A DNA stretch of 64,000 nucleotides from Skermanella stibiiresistens SB22 (GCF_000576635.1 NZ_AVFL01000003.1:62001-126000); one strand, 5' to 3'; shown: positions 31,109 through 40,970, counted from the first letter of the stretch. Numbers and translations: made by a program. The notes: generated from the sequence alone by a model not told the origin.

Positions 31109-32074
31109 TACGAGTTGAAAGCCACCCCCGAGACCGTGTTCTGGGGCTATTTCGACGCCGAGACGCCGCCGGCGCTGGAGGTGCCCTCCGGTTCCGTCGT
31201 CAAGATCCACACCCTGCCCGCCTGCTTCCGCGAGGACGTTCCCGCCGATGCGTCGCTGGTGACGCCCGACCATCGGCTGGCGCTGGACACCCTGACGCCG
31301 GGCGGCCAGGACGGCCGGTTCGTCGCCGGCCCGGTCGGGCCGCACATGCTGACGGGACCGATCAAGGTCGAGGGCGCCATGCCGGGCGATGTCCTGCAGG
31401 TCGACATCCTGGAGGCGGTGCCGCGCCAGGACTGGGGCTTCTGCGCGATCCTGCCGCTGCTGGGCACGCTGCCGGAGGAGTTCACCGACTACGAACGCAT
31501 CCACATCATGATCGACCGGGCCACCCAGATGGCCGAGTTGCCCTGGGGGCTGAAGCTGCCGCTCGATCCGTTCTTCGGCATCCTGGGCGTGGCGCCGCCG
31601 AAGGAGTGGGGCCGGGTCGGCTCGCCCGAGCCGCGCGCGTTCGGCGGCAACATGGACAACAAGGACCTGCGGCCGGGGACGACGGTCTACTTCCCGGTGT
31701 TCAACGAGGGCGCGCTGTTCAGCGCCGGTGACGGGCATGGCTGCCAGGGTCATGGCGAGGTCTGCATCACCGCCCTGGAGACGGCGCTGGACGGCGTGTT
31801 CCGGCTGACGGTGCGGAAGGACATGAGCCTGACCCAACCCTTCGCCGAGACGCCGGACAAGCTGATCTCGATGGGCTTCAACACCGACCTGGACGAGGCC
31901 GCCCGGCAGGCGGTGCGCGAGATGATCCAGCTGATCTGCGCCCGTACCAGCCTGACGCGGAACCAAGCCTACATGCTCTGCTCGCTGGCCGCCGACCTGC
32001 ACGTGACGCAGTTGGTCGACATCAACAAGGGCGTCCACGCGGTGCTGGAGAAGAGCTGCCTCGCGACCTCGTGA
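31106..32074 (+). CDS. Acetamidase/formamidase family amidohydrolase
   Basis: This 322-residue protein is of the FmdA/AmdA family. It opens YELKATPETVFWGYFDAETPPALEV and contains GPVGPHMLTGPIKVEGAMPGDVLQVDILE, PLLGTLPEEF, PEPRAFGGNMDNKDLRPGTTVYFPV and the family's GDGHGCQGHGEV motif. C-terminal CSLAADLHVTQLVDINKG is also typical. Such enzymes split formamide or acetamide to ammonia and the acid in the cytoplasm. As last gene of an UrtABCDE-type operon under a sigma-54 promoter, it would release ammonia from the imported amide. I chose the ATG at 31,106 (strong box, family start) over the in-frame ATG at 31,088 created by the duplicated leader. Confidence 0.9.
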   Translation: MYELKATPETVFWGYFDAETPPALEVPSGSVVKIHTLPACFREDVPADASLVTPDHRLALDTLTPGGQDGRFVAGPVGPHMLTGPIKVEGAMPGDVLQVDILEAVPRQDWGFCAILPLLGTLPEEFTDYERIHIMIDRATQMAELPWGLKLPLDPFFGILGVAPPKEWGRVGSPEPRAFGGNMDNKDLRPGTTVYFPVFNEGALFSAGDGHGCQGHGEVCITALETALDGVFRLTVRKDMSLTQPFAETPDKLISMGFNTDLDEAARQAVREMIQLICARTSLTRNQAYMLCSLAADLHVTQLVDINKGVHAVLEKSCLATS

Positions 32075-32106
32075 GGAGTGATCTTCGCATCTTTGGTTGT
32101 GGTTTT

Positions 32107-32192
32107 CGTAGGTCGGGTAGAGCGGAGCGGCACCCGACGCCGCTCCCGACGCGCCTGCTTGTCGGCTGCCGCTTCGCTCTAGCCGACCTACG
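32107..32192. repeat. Dispersed 86-bp palindromic repeat, copy 2
   Basis: The element has the same outer arms (CGTAGGTCGGGTAGAGCGG and AGCCGACCTACG) and inner arms (GCGGCACCCGAC / GTCGGCTGCCGC) as the copies at 24,153 and 40,971. It differs mainly in the loop. It lies 32 bp after the amidase stop and 30 bp ahead of a rho-independent terminator. Confidence 0.85.
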
Positions 32193-32222
32193 GTTGAATT
32201 GCTGGTGAGCTTGGGATTGACG

Positions 32223-32256
32223 GGGAAACGCGGCCAAAGGGCCGCGTTTCCCTTTT
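32223..32256 (+). terminator. Rho-independent terminator of the urea/amide operon
   Basis: A perfect 13 bp stem (GGGAAACGCGGCC / GGCCGCGTTTCCC) with an AAAG loop is followed directly by TTTT. It is the clearest terminator in the window and closes the operon that starts at 25,650. The rest of the 438 bp gap to the next gene (32,257-32,452) shows no gene. Confidence 0.88.
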
Positions 32257-32452
32257 GCATGCTAATTTCTAGAACGCATGTTTGCCGAAGCTGCGCTGGA
32301 CGGCAATGCGGTCGTGGCCGATCATCCGGCATGTCGATTGTCGATTTTTCAAGCATTTGACTTGCGGTGCGGCAGCGAGCGGGGAGTCACGGCTTTCCGC
32401 AGGCGCTGGACAAAGCGATCAAGTTGTTGATGAAAAACGAAGTTCCAGAAAC

Positions 32453-32468
32453 CGGCATACGATTTGCA
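32453..32468 (+). promoter_or_regulatory. Candidate sigma-54 promoter of the third ABC importer operon
   Basis: CGGCATACGATTTGCA keeps the invariant GG-N10-GC spacing (32,454-32,455 and 32,466-32,467) and the TTTGCA -12 box. The -24 box CGGCATA departs from TGGCACG at two or three positions. It is 45 bp upstream of the ATPase gene, giving a leader of about 34 bases. It is weaker than the element at 25,581 but in the expected place. Confidence 0.5.
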
Positions 32469-32512
32469 AATTCCTAAGCTGACTTGACGACCCTCAACCC
32501 GTGAAAGGTGCC

Positions 32513-33658
<1,146 letters not shown>

Positions 33659-33689
33659 TCCCCCCAGTTCCGCCACAGGAGTTCGACGC

Positions 33690-34736
33690 ATGCAGCTGAA
33701 CCGCCGCCACCTGCTCCAGACCGCCCTCACCCTGGGCGCCATGCACGCCTTCCCCGGCATCACCTGGGCGCAGGCGCGCCCGCTGGTGTTCGCCACCTTC
33801 ACCGGCAGCTGGGAGGAGGCGCACAAGGCCGTGCTGGTCCCGGCCTTCCGGAAGGCGACAAGCAACGCCGACATCGTGCTGGACCCGATGCTGTCGGTCG
33901 ACCAGATCTCCAAGATCAACGCCGCCAAGTCCAACCCGCCGATCGACGTGATGCTGCACGATCCCGGCCCGGCCTTGCAGGCGATCGCGCAGGGGCTGGT
34001 CGAGCCGTACCCGGTCGAGCGGAGCGCCCACTTCAAGGATCTGATCCCAGCGGCGCAGGAGGCGACCGGTCCGTCGCCGTTCTTCCAGACGGTCGGCCTG
34101 ACCTACAACCCCGACACCGTCACGACCCCGCCGACCTCGTGGGCCGACCTGTGGAAGCCGGAGTTCAAGAACCGCGTCGGCATCACCAACCTGAACTCGA
34201 CCCTGGGCACCGGCTTCCTGGTCGAGATCGCCAAGATGCATGGCGGTTCGGAGTCCAACATCGAACCCGGCTTCAAGGCGCTGGACCAGCTGAAGCCCAA
34301 CCTGTCCGCCGTCGCGGCCAATCCCGGCCAGCTCGCGACCCTGTTCCAGCAGGGCCAGATCGACATCTCCCCCGGCAACTTCAACGCCATCCAGATCCTG
34401 AAGGCGCGCGGCGTGCCGGTCGAATGGGTGGCCCCCAAGGAGGGCGCCATCGCCTTCAAGACGACGATCCACATCGTCAGGAACTCGCCCAACCAGGAGT
34501 TGGCGTTCAAGCTGATCGAGGCCGCGCTGTCGCCCGAGGTCCAGGCCCAGCTGATGGAGGAGCCCTACCTGATCGTGCCGACCAACACCAAGGTCCGCAT
34601 GGGGGGCGAGATCGCCAAGGCCCTGGCGAAGGATCACGCCGACATGCTGTCGAAGTTCGTCTTCCAGGACTGGGCGAAGATCAACGAGCAGCGCTCCGCC
34701 TGGATCGAGCGGTTCAACCGCGAAATCCGGATCTGA
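33690..34736 (+). CDS. ABC transporter solute-binding protein, PotD type (third importer)
   Basis: This 348-residue protein has a twin-arginine-like leader (NRRHLLQTALTLGAM) and cleavage after AQA near residue 28. The mature protein is PotD-type (LVFATFTGSWEEAHKAVLVPAFRKAT, SWADLWKPEFKNRVGITNLNSTLGTGFLVEIAK, VPTNTKVRMG), but with little similarity to the two paralogues at 14,338 and 19,224. It therefore probably has another ligand. A CAGGAG box precedes the ATG. It sits between the ATPase and permease genes, 31 bp after the former. Confidence 0.9.
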   Translation: MQLNRRHLLQTALTLGAMHAFPGITWAQARPLVFATFTGSWEEAHKAVLVPAFRKATSNADIVLDPMLSVDQISKINAAKSNPPIDVMLHDPGPALQAIAQGLVEPYPVERSAHFKDLIPAAQEATGPSPFFQTVGLTYNPDTVTTPPTSWADLWKPEFKNRVGITNLNSTLGTGFLVEIAKMHGGSESNIEPGFKALDQLKPNLSAVAANPGQLATLFQQGQIDISPGNFNAIQILKARGVPVEWVAPKEGAIAFKTTIHIVRNSPNQELAFKLIEAALSPEVQAQLMEEPYLIVPTNTKVRMGGEIAKALAKDHADMLSKFVFQDWAKINEQRSAWIERFNREIRI

Positions 34737-34763
34737 CGCGCCGTATCGGGAAGGAGGGGGACA

Positions 34764-35621
34764 ATGGCGGGTTCCAGACGATCCATCACCAGTTACGAGG
34801 TCCGGCTGGCGTTTCCGCTCGCCCTGTTCTTCGTGGTCTTCTTCCTGACGCCGCTGGTGATCCTGTTCATCCTGAGCCTGCGCTCCGATCCGCAGGGGAC
34901 CAGCCATGGCGTCGGGCAGTACGTCCAGTTCCTGGGCGACGCCTTCAGCCTGGGCGTGTTGGGATCGACCCTGTGGCTGGGGGTCAAGGTGACGGTCCTG
35001 GCGCTGGTGCTAGGCTACCCGGTGGCGTGGCTGCATGTCCGCTCCCCTGGTTGGGCCAAGGGCGTCATCATGCTGATCGTGCTGCTGCCGCTGTTGACCA
35101 GCGTGGTGGTCAGGACCTTCGCCTGGATCGTCATCCTGGGACGGCAGGGCATCGTAAACACGATGCTGATCGACCTGGGCCTGATCGACACCCCGCTCCG
35201 CCTGCTCTACACCGAGACCGGCGTCGTGGTGGCCCTGGCGCAGGTCCAGATGCCGCTGATGGTGCTGCCGCTGATCACGGCGCTGTCCAGGATCGACCCC
35301 AACCTGGCCGACGCCTCGTCGATGCTGGGCGCCGGGCATTGGCGGACCTTCCGCAAGGTGCTGCTGCCGCTCTCGCTGCCGGGGATACTCGCCGGCTGCC
35401 TGCTGACCTACGCCGCCGCGATCACCGCCTTCATCACCCAGAGCCTGGTGGGAGGCGGGCAGATGCTGTTCATGCCGTCCTACATCTACCAGCAGGCCTC
35501 GGCCTTGCAGAACTGGCCGTTCGCCGCCGCCATCTCGATCATCTTCCTGGTCGCGGTCCTGGCGGTGGTGTCGATCTTCAACGTGCTGGGCCGCCTGTCG
35601 CGCGGCTACGCCCATGGCTGA
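34764..35621 (+). CDS. ABC transporter permease, PotB-like (third importer)
   Basis: This 285-residue permease has about six helices starting at LAFPLALFFVVFFLTPLVILFILSL. The EAA loop is in the form DASSMLGAGHWRTFRKVLLPLSLPG near residue 180, followed by the family ITAFITQSLVGGGQMLFMPSYIYQQ. A very strong AAGGAGGGGG box lies before the ATG. It is paired with the next permease; the frame of the next gene begins within a few bases of this stop. Confidence 0.91.
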   Translation: MAGSRRSITSYEVRLAFPLALFFVVFFLTPLVILFILSLRSDPQGTSHGVGQYVQFLGDAFSLGVLGSTLWLGVKVTVLALVLGYPVAWLHVRSPGWAKGVIMLIVLLPLLTSVVVRTFAWIVILGRQGIVNTMLIDLGLIDTPLRLLYTETGVVVALAQVQMPLMVLPLITALSRIDPNLADASSMLGAGHWRTFRKVLLPLSLPGILAGCLLTYAAAITAFITQSLVGGGQMLFMPSYIYQQASALQNWPFAAAISIIFLVAVLAVVSIFNVLGRLSRGYAHG

Positions 35622-35634
35622 GGGAGGGTCGGGC

Positions 35635-36447
35635 ATGAACCGACGCGCCGTCGATTACGAGGCCTTCAGCTTCCGCTTCGTCATGGTGGCGGTGGCGCTG
35701 CTGACGCTGGTGCTGCTGGCCGCCCCCACCGTGGTGGTGCTGGTGGTGTCGTTCACCAACGGCTTTTCGCTGCGCTTTCCGCCGCCGGGTTATTCGTTCC
35801 GCTGGTATGTCGAGCTGTGGAAAGCCTGGCAACTCCAGTTCGCCATGGTCAACAGCCTGAAGGTGGCGATGTGGACCACGCTGCTGTCGGTCGTGCTGGG
35901 TGTCGCGGCGGCGCTGGGCATCGCGCGGTCCGACCGGCTGACCGCGAAGGTGCTGGACAGCCTGTTCATGTCGCCGCTGGTGCTGCCGGCGCTGGCGTTC
36001 GGGCTGTCGGCCCTGATGTTCTTCTCCCTGATCGGGCTGCCGGTATCGCCGCTGACGCTGATCCTGGGCCACACGGTCGTGTCGGTGCCCTTCGTCGTCC
36101 GCAACACCGTGGCGGCGCTGGCCCAGCTGAACCCGTCGCTGCTGGAGGCGTCGGCCAGCCTGGGCGCCAGCCGGCTGCTGACCTTCCGCAGGATCACCCT
36201 GCCGCTGATCCGGCCCGGCATTTTGGCCGGTGGTTTTATCTGCTTCATGGCGTCGTTCGACAACGTGCCGGTCTCGCTGTTCCTGCGCGACGCGGCCACC
36301 GACATGCTGCCGATCCGCATGTGGCAGGACCTGGAAGGCAAGCTGGACGTCACCATCGCGGCGCTGTCGGGCGTGCTGATCGTCGCGACCATCGCGCTGA
36401 TCATGGTGATGGAACGGGTCGCAGGTCTGTCGAAGCGGCTGACTTGA
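35635..36447 (+). CDS. ABC transporter permease, PotC-like (third importer)
   Basis: This 270-residue permease has six helices (RFVMVAVALLTLVLLAAPTVVVLVVSF onward). The EAA loop reads LEASASLGASRLLTFRRITLPLIRPG, and MASFDNVPVSLFLRDAATDMLPIRMW is a PotC-family periplasmic/cytoplasmic block. The ATG at 35,635 has a GGAGGG box; an in-frame ATG at 35,614 overlaps the previous gene's end. It ends the importer operon. The convergent hydroxyisourate hydrolase gene follows 20 bp later. Confidence 0.91.
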   Translation: MNRRAVDYEAFSFRFVMVAVALLTLVLLAAPTVVVLVVSFTNGFSLRFPPPGYSFRWYVELWKAWQLQFAMVNSLKVAMWTTLLSVVLGVAAALGIARSDRLTAKVLDSLFMSPLVLPALAFGLSALMFFSLIGLPVSPLTLILGHTVVSVPFVVRNTVAALAQLNPSLLEASASLGASRLLTFRRITLPLIRPGILAGGFICFMASFDNVPVSLFLRDAATDMLPIRMWQDLEGKLDVTIAALSGVLIVATIALIMVMERVAGLSKRLT

Positions 36448-36467
36448 GCAAGTGGGCGTGAACGGTT

Positions 36468-36833
36468 TCAGCTGCCGCGGAACAGCATGATGCCCCAGGG
36501 CGTGAATTTGAGCGGGAGGTGGTAATGGCGCTCGACATCCCCCACCACGAAGCGGAACGGCACGGTGTCGAGGAAACCCAGCTGGTCCTCCGGATAGCCG
36601 GTGGCGCGCAGCCAAGCGCCAATGTGGAACAGCGCCTCGTAGGTGCCGCCGGTGATGCCATGACCCAGCTTGCTCGGGTGGTCGAGCACGCCGTCGGAAC
36701 CCAGGCGGCCCGATGCGACCAGGGTGCGTTCACTCCCCGAGGCGCTTCCCAGGTGGTGCAACTCGACCTCCAGCCCCTCCGCCGGAAGCCCGCGCGCCAC
36801 ATCGACGCCATGTATGGAAATTCCGCCCGCCAA
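36468..36833 (-). CDS. 5-Hydroxyisourate hydrolase (transthyretin-like)
   Basis: This 121-residue protein has the size and motifs of HIUase: N-terminal ISIHGVDVARGLPAEGLEVEL, where the first active-site His precedes a DxARG block. It also has VLDHPSKL, FLDTVPFRFVVGD with HYHLPLKFTPWG, and the C-terminal FRGS in place of the usual YRGS. The enzyme hydrolyses 5-hydroxyisourate in urate breakdown and is usually cytoplasmic or peroxisomal; no signal peptide is seen. The start is TTG at 36,833 with a GGGGAG box; no ATG lies close. It is divergent from the amidase gene over 47 bp. A uricase gene is not in the window. Confidence 0.85.
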   Translation of the reverse strand: MAGGISIHGVDVARGLPAEGLEVELHHLGSASGSERTLVASGRLGSDGVLDHPSKLGHGITGGTYEALFHIGAWLRATGYPEDQLGFLDTVPFRFVVGDVERHYHLPLKFTPWGIMLFRGS

Positions 36834-36880
36834 GCCCGTTCTCCCCGCCAGTTGGATGACCCGACCATGCCGGCCCGATC

Positions 36881-38251
36881 ATGAAGACCCAGACTGTCAC
36901 CGCCATCGCGGCTTCCGTCAACCAGGGCGATGCCGGCGGCGCCCGCGCGGTGACCGAGCGGTTCCTGTCGGCCATATCCTCGCTGAACCCCGGACTCAAC
37001 GCGATCGTCCAGCATGACTCCGCCGACTGTCTGGCGCAGGCCGACGCGGTGGACCGCCGTATCGCGGCGGGCGAGCGGCTGGCGCTGGCGGGGGTGCCGG
37101 TGGCGGTCAAGGACAACATCTGGGTCGCCGACCGCGTGGTCACGCAGGGCTCGCTGCTGTTCGCCGGCTTTCGGCCGCCCGCCGACGCGATCGCGGTGGA
37201 ACGGCTGCGGGCGGCGGGCGCCGTCATCCTGGGCATGGCGAACACGTCGGAATTCGCCTGCAAGGGCGTCACCACCAACAAGGCGTTCGGCGCCACCCGC
37301 CATCCGATGGACCGGTCGCTGACCCCCGGCGGATCGTCGGGCGGTCCGGCGGTCGCGGTCGCCGCCGGTCTGGCTCCCCTGGCGCTGGGCACGGATTCCG
37401 GCGGGTCGAGCCGACGCCCTCCCGCCCATGTCGGCGTGGTGGGATTCAAGCCAAGCCTTGGCGCCATCCCCTATGGACCGGGCTTCGCGGAGCCTGTTTC
37501 CGGGGTCGGCGTCATGGCGCCCATCACCAGGACGGTGGCGGACGCGGCGCTGGTGTTCGAGACGCTGGCGGGCTTCGACGCGCGCGATCCCGACAGCGCG
37601 ATGCCGCTGGCCCCGGCGGACGACCGGCCGCTCCGCGTCGGGTATAGCCCGCGCTTCGGCCTGGACGCGGCGGTCGACGCCGATGTGGTGGCCGCCATCG
37701 AAGCCGCCGTGGCGGCGCTGGCCGGGGCTGGGGCCTTGATCGTCCGGCGTGATCCGGTGTGGCCGGTGGGTGTCACGGAGACGGCGCTGATGCCGTTGCA
37801 GCACGCCGGACTGGCGGCGATCCATGGCGAGGCGTTTAGGCGCCAGCCCGACTTGTTCGACCCCGATATCACCGTGCAGATCGAACAGGGATTGGCCCTG
37901 TCCGCCGCCGCGGTTGCCGCCGCCCTGCTGCTGAGCGCCGAACTGGCGAGGCGGGCCGCAGAGAATTTCGTGGACGTCGACCTGCTGATCGGGCCGACCG
38001 TGCCCTGCGTGGCGTGGCCTCGCGACCAACTCGGCCCGGCGACGATCGGCGGCGTGCCGGTGGCGCCCCGCGCGCATGCCGTCTTCACGCCGCTGTTCAA
38101 CCACGCCCGGGTTCCCGCGATCAGCATCCCCTGCGGGACGGGCCGCGCCGGGTTGCCGGTGGGTCTCCAGATCGTCGGGCCACGCGGGCATGACCGACGG
38201 GTGCTGGCCTTCGCCGGGTTCGCCGAGGGAGTGCTGGCCGGTGGTGGCTGA
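36881..38251 (+). CDS. Amidase-signature family amidase
   Basis: This 456-residue amidase has the Ser-Ser-Lys triad: K77 in PVAVKDN, the cis-Ser in PGGSSGG (S152/S153) and the nucleophile S176 in GTDSGGSSRRP. Canonical members read GTDTGGSIRxP, so the Ser-Arg-Arg variant is slightly unusual but the catalytic residue is kept. The C-terminal NHARVPAISIPCG and GLPVGLQIVGP are typical. It resembles AtzE/GatA-type enzymes acting on small amides or ureas. It is divergent from HIUase and overlaps the following GntR regulator, so a nitrogen-ring or ureide substrate is plausible. Confidence 0.87.
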   Translation: MKTQTVTAIAASVNQGDAGGARAVTERFLSAISSLNPGLNAIVQHDSADCLAQADAVDRRIAAGERLALAGVPVAVKDNIWVADRVVTQGSLLFAGFRPPADAIAVERLRAAGAVILGMANTSEFACKGVTTNKAFGATRHPMDRSLTPGGSSGGPAVAVAAGLAPLALGTDSGGSSRRPPAHVGVVGFKPSLGAIPYGPGFAEPVSGVGVMAPITRTVADAALVFETLAGFDARDPDSAMPLAPADDRPLRVGYSPRFGLDAAVDADVVAAIEAAVAALAGAGALIVRRDPVWPVGVTETALMPLQHAGLAAIHGEAFRRQPDLFDPDITVQIEQGLALSAAAVAAALLLSAELARRAAENFVDVDLLIGPTVPCVAWPRDQLGPATIGGVPVAPRAHAVFTPLFNHARVPAISIPCGTGRAGLPVGLQIVGPRGHDRRVLAFAGFAEGVLAGGG

Positions 38252-38972
38252 GGCGGTTTTATCCCGGTCGGGCGAGCCCCAGCGCCGCGCCGACATTCCG
38301 CCGCGGCTGCACGAGGTGGCGTTGGGTACGCTGCGCCGGATGATCGTCCATGGCGAGTTGGCTCCCGGCCAGAGGCTGTCGGAGCCGGAGCTTTGCGACC
38401 TGCTCGGCCTGTCCCGCACGCCGCTGCGGGAGGCGCTGAAACTGCTGGCGAGCGAGGGGCTGGTCATGCTCCGGCGCAACCGATCCTCCATCGTGGCGCC
38501 GCTCGACCCGGCGGCGCTGCATGGACTGTTCGAGGCTGAAAGCTGCATCGAGGCCTTCGCGGCGGGGCTCGCCGCCACGCGGATGACGGCGGCCGACCTG
38601 AAACGCCTGCGCGCCTTACAGGAGCGGATGGAGCTGCTGCGGGAGCGGGGCGACCTGAAGGGCTATTTCGACCTCAACCAACGGATCCACCGCGCGATCG
38701 TCGCAGGGGCCAAGAACCCCGCCCTTCTGGAGGCCCATGACCTGCTGATCGGCCGTCTGGCGCGGGCGCGCTATCTGGCGCTCGCCATCCAAGGACGCTG
38801 GGAGCAATCCATCGAGGAGCACCGCAACCTGCTGGCGGCACTGGAGGCGCGCGACGCGGAGCGGGCGCGCCACGTCTTCGCCCAACACATCGGCAGGACG
38901 GGCGACGCGATCGCCGCCTTCGCCGCGGCCAGGGCCAAGCCCAAGCCAACACCGATTTCTCCCCAACCTTGA
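38244..38972 (+). CDS. GntR/FadR-family (FCD) transcriptional regulator
   Basis: This protein of about 242 residues has an N-terminal winged helix (VALGTLRRMIVHGELAPGQRLSEPELCDLLGLSRTPLREALKLLASEGLV, cited in part). An all-helical FCD ligand domain follows. The tail AKPKPTPISPQP is low-complexity Pro/Lys. The start is one of two adjacent GTG codons (38,241 or 38,244) inside the end of the amidase gene, an 8 bp overlap giving translational coupling. It probably controls the amidase-racemase unit and perhaps the importer. FCD domains usually bind a small carboxylate. Confidence 0.85.
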   Translation: MAEAVLSRSGEPQRRADIPPRLHEVALGTLRRMIVHGELAPGQRLSEPELCDLLGLSRTPLREALKLLASEGLVMLRRNRSSIVAPLDPAALHGLFEAESCIEAFAAGLAATRMTAADLKRLRALQERMELLRERGDLKGYFDLNQRIHRAIVAGAKNPALLEAHDLLIGRLARARYLALAIQGRWEQSIEEHRNLLAALEARDAERARHVFAQHIGRTGDAIAAFAAARAKPKPTPISPQP

Positions 38973-38984
38973 AGAGCCACGTCC

Positions 38985-39740
38985 ATGGAACACTCCCCTC
39001 CTTCGGTCTCCCTCCAGGATCGCGTGCTGCTGGGCATGCTGACCCCCTCGTCCAACACCGTGGTGGAGCCGGTCACCTCGGCCATGCTGAGCGGGCTGCC
39101 AGAAGTCACCGGCCATTTCGGGCGCTTTCCGGTGACCGAGATCTCCTTGCTGCCGGCCGCCCTCAACCAGTTCGACGAGGAGCCGTTCCTAGCGGCGGCC
39201 CGGCTGCTGGCCGACGCCAAACCCCATGTGATCGGCTGGAACGGCACCTCGGCCGGCTGGCTCGGGTTCGACGCCGACGAGCGGCTGTGCGACCGGCTGC
39301 TGGCGGAGACCGGCATCCCGGCCTGCACCTCGATGCTGGCGCTGAACGAAATCCTGGACGCGACGGAACGCAAGCGGATCGCCATCGTCAGTCCGTACCT
39401 CGACGAGATCCAGGAGAAGATGATCGCCAACTACCGCGCGGCTGGCTTCGACGTGGTGGCCGAGCGGCACCTGAACGACCGGGGCAACTTCTCGTTCTCG
39501 GAGGTCACCGAGGAACGGATCGAGAGCCTGTGCGCCGAGGTCGCCAAGGCCAAGCCGCAAGCCATCGCGATCATCTGCACCAACATGCGCGGCGCCCCGG
39601 TCGCCGAGCGGGTGGAGAAGGCGTTGGGCATCCCCGTCTACGACACCATCACCACGGTGGTGTGGAAGGCGCTTCGGATGACCGGGGTGGACACGAGGCG
39701 GGTCCAGGGCTGGGGGAGCCTGTTCCAGGAACTCGCCTGA
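38985..39740 (+). CDS. Asp/Glu racemase superfamily enzyme (maleate isomerase/arylmalonate decarboxylase-like)
   Basis: This 251-residue protein has the opening LGMLTPSSNTVVEP, as in maleate cis-trans isomerases and arylmalonate decarboxylases. The first catalytic Cys of racemases and isomerases is replaced: WNGTSAGW has Gly87/Thr88 where CTS would be. The second, Cys198 in IICTNMRG, is kept. One-Cys members such as arylmalonate decarboxylase are decarboxylases, so this enzyme may decarboxylate rather than isomerise. It follows the GntR gene by 12 bp. The substrate is unknown; context suggests a product of the amidase. Confidence 0.85.
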   Translation: MEHSPPSVSLQDRVLLGMLTPSSNTVVEPVTSAMLSGLPEVTGHFGRFPVTEISLLPAALNQFDEEPFLAAARLLADAKPHVIGWNGTSAGWLGFDADERLCDRLLAETGIPACTSMLALNEILDATERKRIAIVSPYLDEIQEKMIANYRAAGFDVVAERHLNDRGNFSFSEVTEERIESLCAEVAKAKPQAIAIICTNMRGAPVAERVEKALGIPVYDTITTVVWKALRMTGVDTRRVQGWGSLFQELA

Positions 39741-39959
39741 CGGCGTGACGAGGGGGAGAAGCGATCAGTCACTCCCGCTCGTTATTGACTAAACCAAATG
39801 TCTGGCGGACTATTCCCAAGAAACCGGTCGGCTAGTGCCGAATCGAGCGCGCGATCATGATTACAACAGTGCGTGCGACTCGTTCGGCCCAAGTAAACGG
39901 TTCCACGCCTATTCGATCACATCCACCTAAAATACTAAAAATAATCTTGGGAGGAAATC

Positions 39960-40946
39960 TTGGTCAGCAATCCGCTCAGCCTTCTCGCCGGAGGCCGATG
40001 GTCATTGGCCGCCCGCGCGCTGGCTTTGACGCTCGCGACGACCACAAGTTTTTCCGGGGGCACGGCCTTGGCCGACCAGCCCACCGTGACGCTCCCGGAA
40101 AGCTCGCCCTTTCCGGAGAACGTGACATCGACGGCCGACGGCACGCTCTATGTCAGCAGCATCAGCCATGGCGGCATCACCCGCGCCAAGCCTGGTGCTT
40201 CGACCGCCGAGGTCTGGATCGAACCGGGAGCTTTCGAGACGCGCTCCACCTTCGGCCTGCTGGCCGACGAGCGCTCGGGCATGCTGTGGGTCTGCTCCAA
40301 CGACGCGTCGGCGATTGGGCAGAAGGGACCAAGCCAAGTCGAGGGCGGTTGGGTCAAGGGCTTCGACCTCGCGACGGGGCAAGGCAAGGTCAGCGCCAAG
40401 CTGCCGGGAGCCCCCGCGATCTGCAATGATTTCGCGATCGGGGCGGACGGCTCCGTCTACGCCACAAACACGATGGCCGCGCAGATCCTGCGGCTCAAGC
40501 CGGGCGCCACGGAACTGGAAAGCTGGCTGGTCGACGACACCCTGAAGGGCGGTGTGGACGGGATCGCCTTCGGCGAGGATGGCAACCTCTACGTCAACAC
40601 GTTCCTGAGCGGCGAGTTGTTCCAGATCGGCGTCAAGGACGGCGCGCCGGGCAAGGTGACGAAGCTCAAGACATCGCGCCCCTTGAAAAACCCGGATGGC
40701 ATCCGGCCGGTCAACGGCGGTTTCCTGATGGTCGAAGGCGATGGACCGTTGGATTTCGTGACCGTTTCGGGGGATGTGGCGAACATCGAGACGCTTGAAC
40801 GGTTCAAGGGTCCGACTGGCGTCACGATCGCCGGTGACACGGTCTGGATCGCCGAGGGCCAGTTGGATCACATCTTCGATCCAGCGAAGAAGGACCTGCC
40901 GCTGCCGACCTTCCAGATCCGCGCGACGCCGCTGGTCAAGCGTTAA
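39960..40946 (+). CDS. Secreted SMP-30/gluconolactonase-like beta-propeller protein
   Basis: The protein has 328 residues with an N-terminal signal peptide ending at ALA (about residue 38). It then has beta-propeller repeats with the pattern ESSPFPENVTSTADGTLYVSS, SGMLWVCSND, NDFAIGADGSVYATNT and VDGIAFGEDGNLYVNTF. These are SMP-30/NHL-like blades that may bind a divalent metal and hydrolyse lactones. The start is TTG at 39,960 with an excellent GGGAGGAAATC box and no better ATG. It is isolated: 219 bp of AT-richer sequence upstream (with a possible TTGACT -35 at 39,786) and a palindromic repeat downstream. The substrate is not indicated. Confidence 0.82.
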   Translation: MVSNPLSLLAGGRWSLAARALALTLATTTSFSGGTALADQPTVTLPESSPFPENVTSTADGTLYVSSISHGGITRAKPGASTAEVWIEPGAFETRSTFGLLADERSGMLWVCSNDASAIGQKGPSQVEGGWVKGFDLATGQGKVSAKLPGAPAICNDFAIGADGSVYATNTMAAQILRLKPGATELESWLVDDTLKGGVDGIAFGEDGNLYVNTFLSGELFQIGVKDGAPGKVTKLKTSRPLKNPDGIRPVNGGFLMVEGDGPLDFVTVSGDVANIETLERFKGPTGVTIAGDTVWIAEGQLDHIFDPAKKDLPLPTFQIRATPLVKR

Positions 40947-40970
40947 GCGGGCGTCACTCAGGATCTCAAC

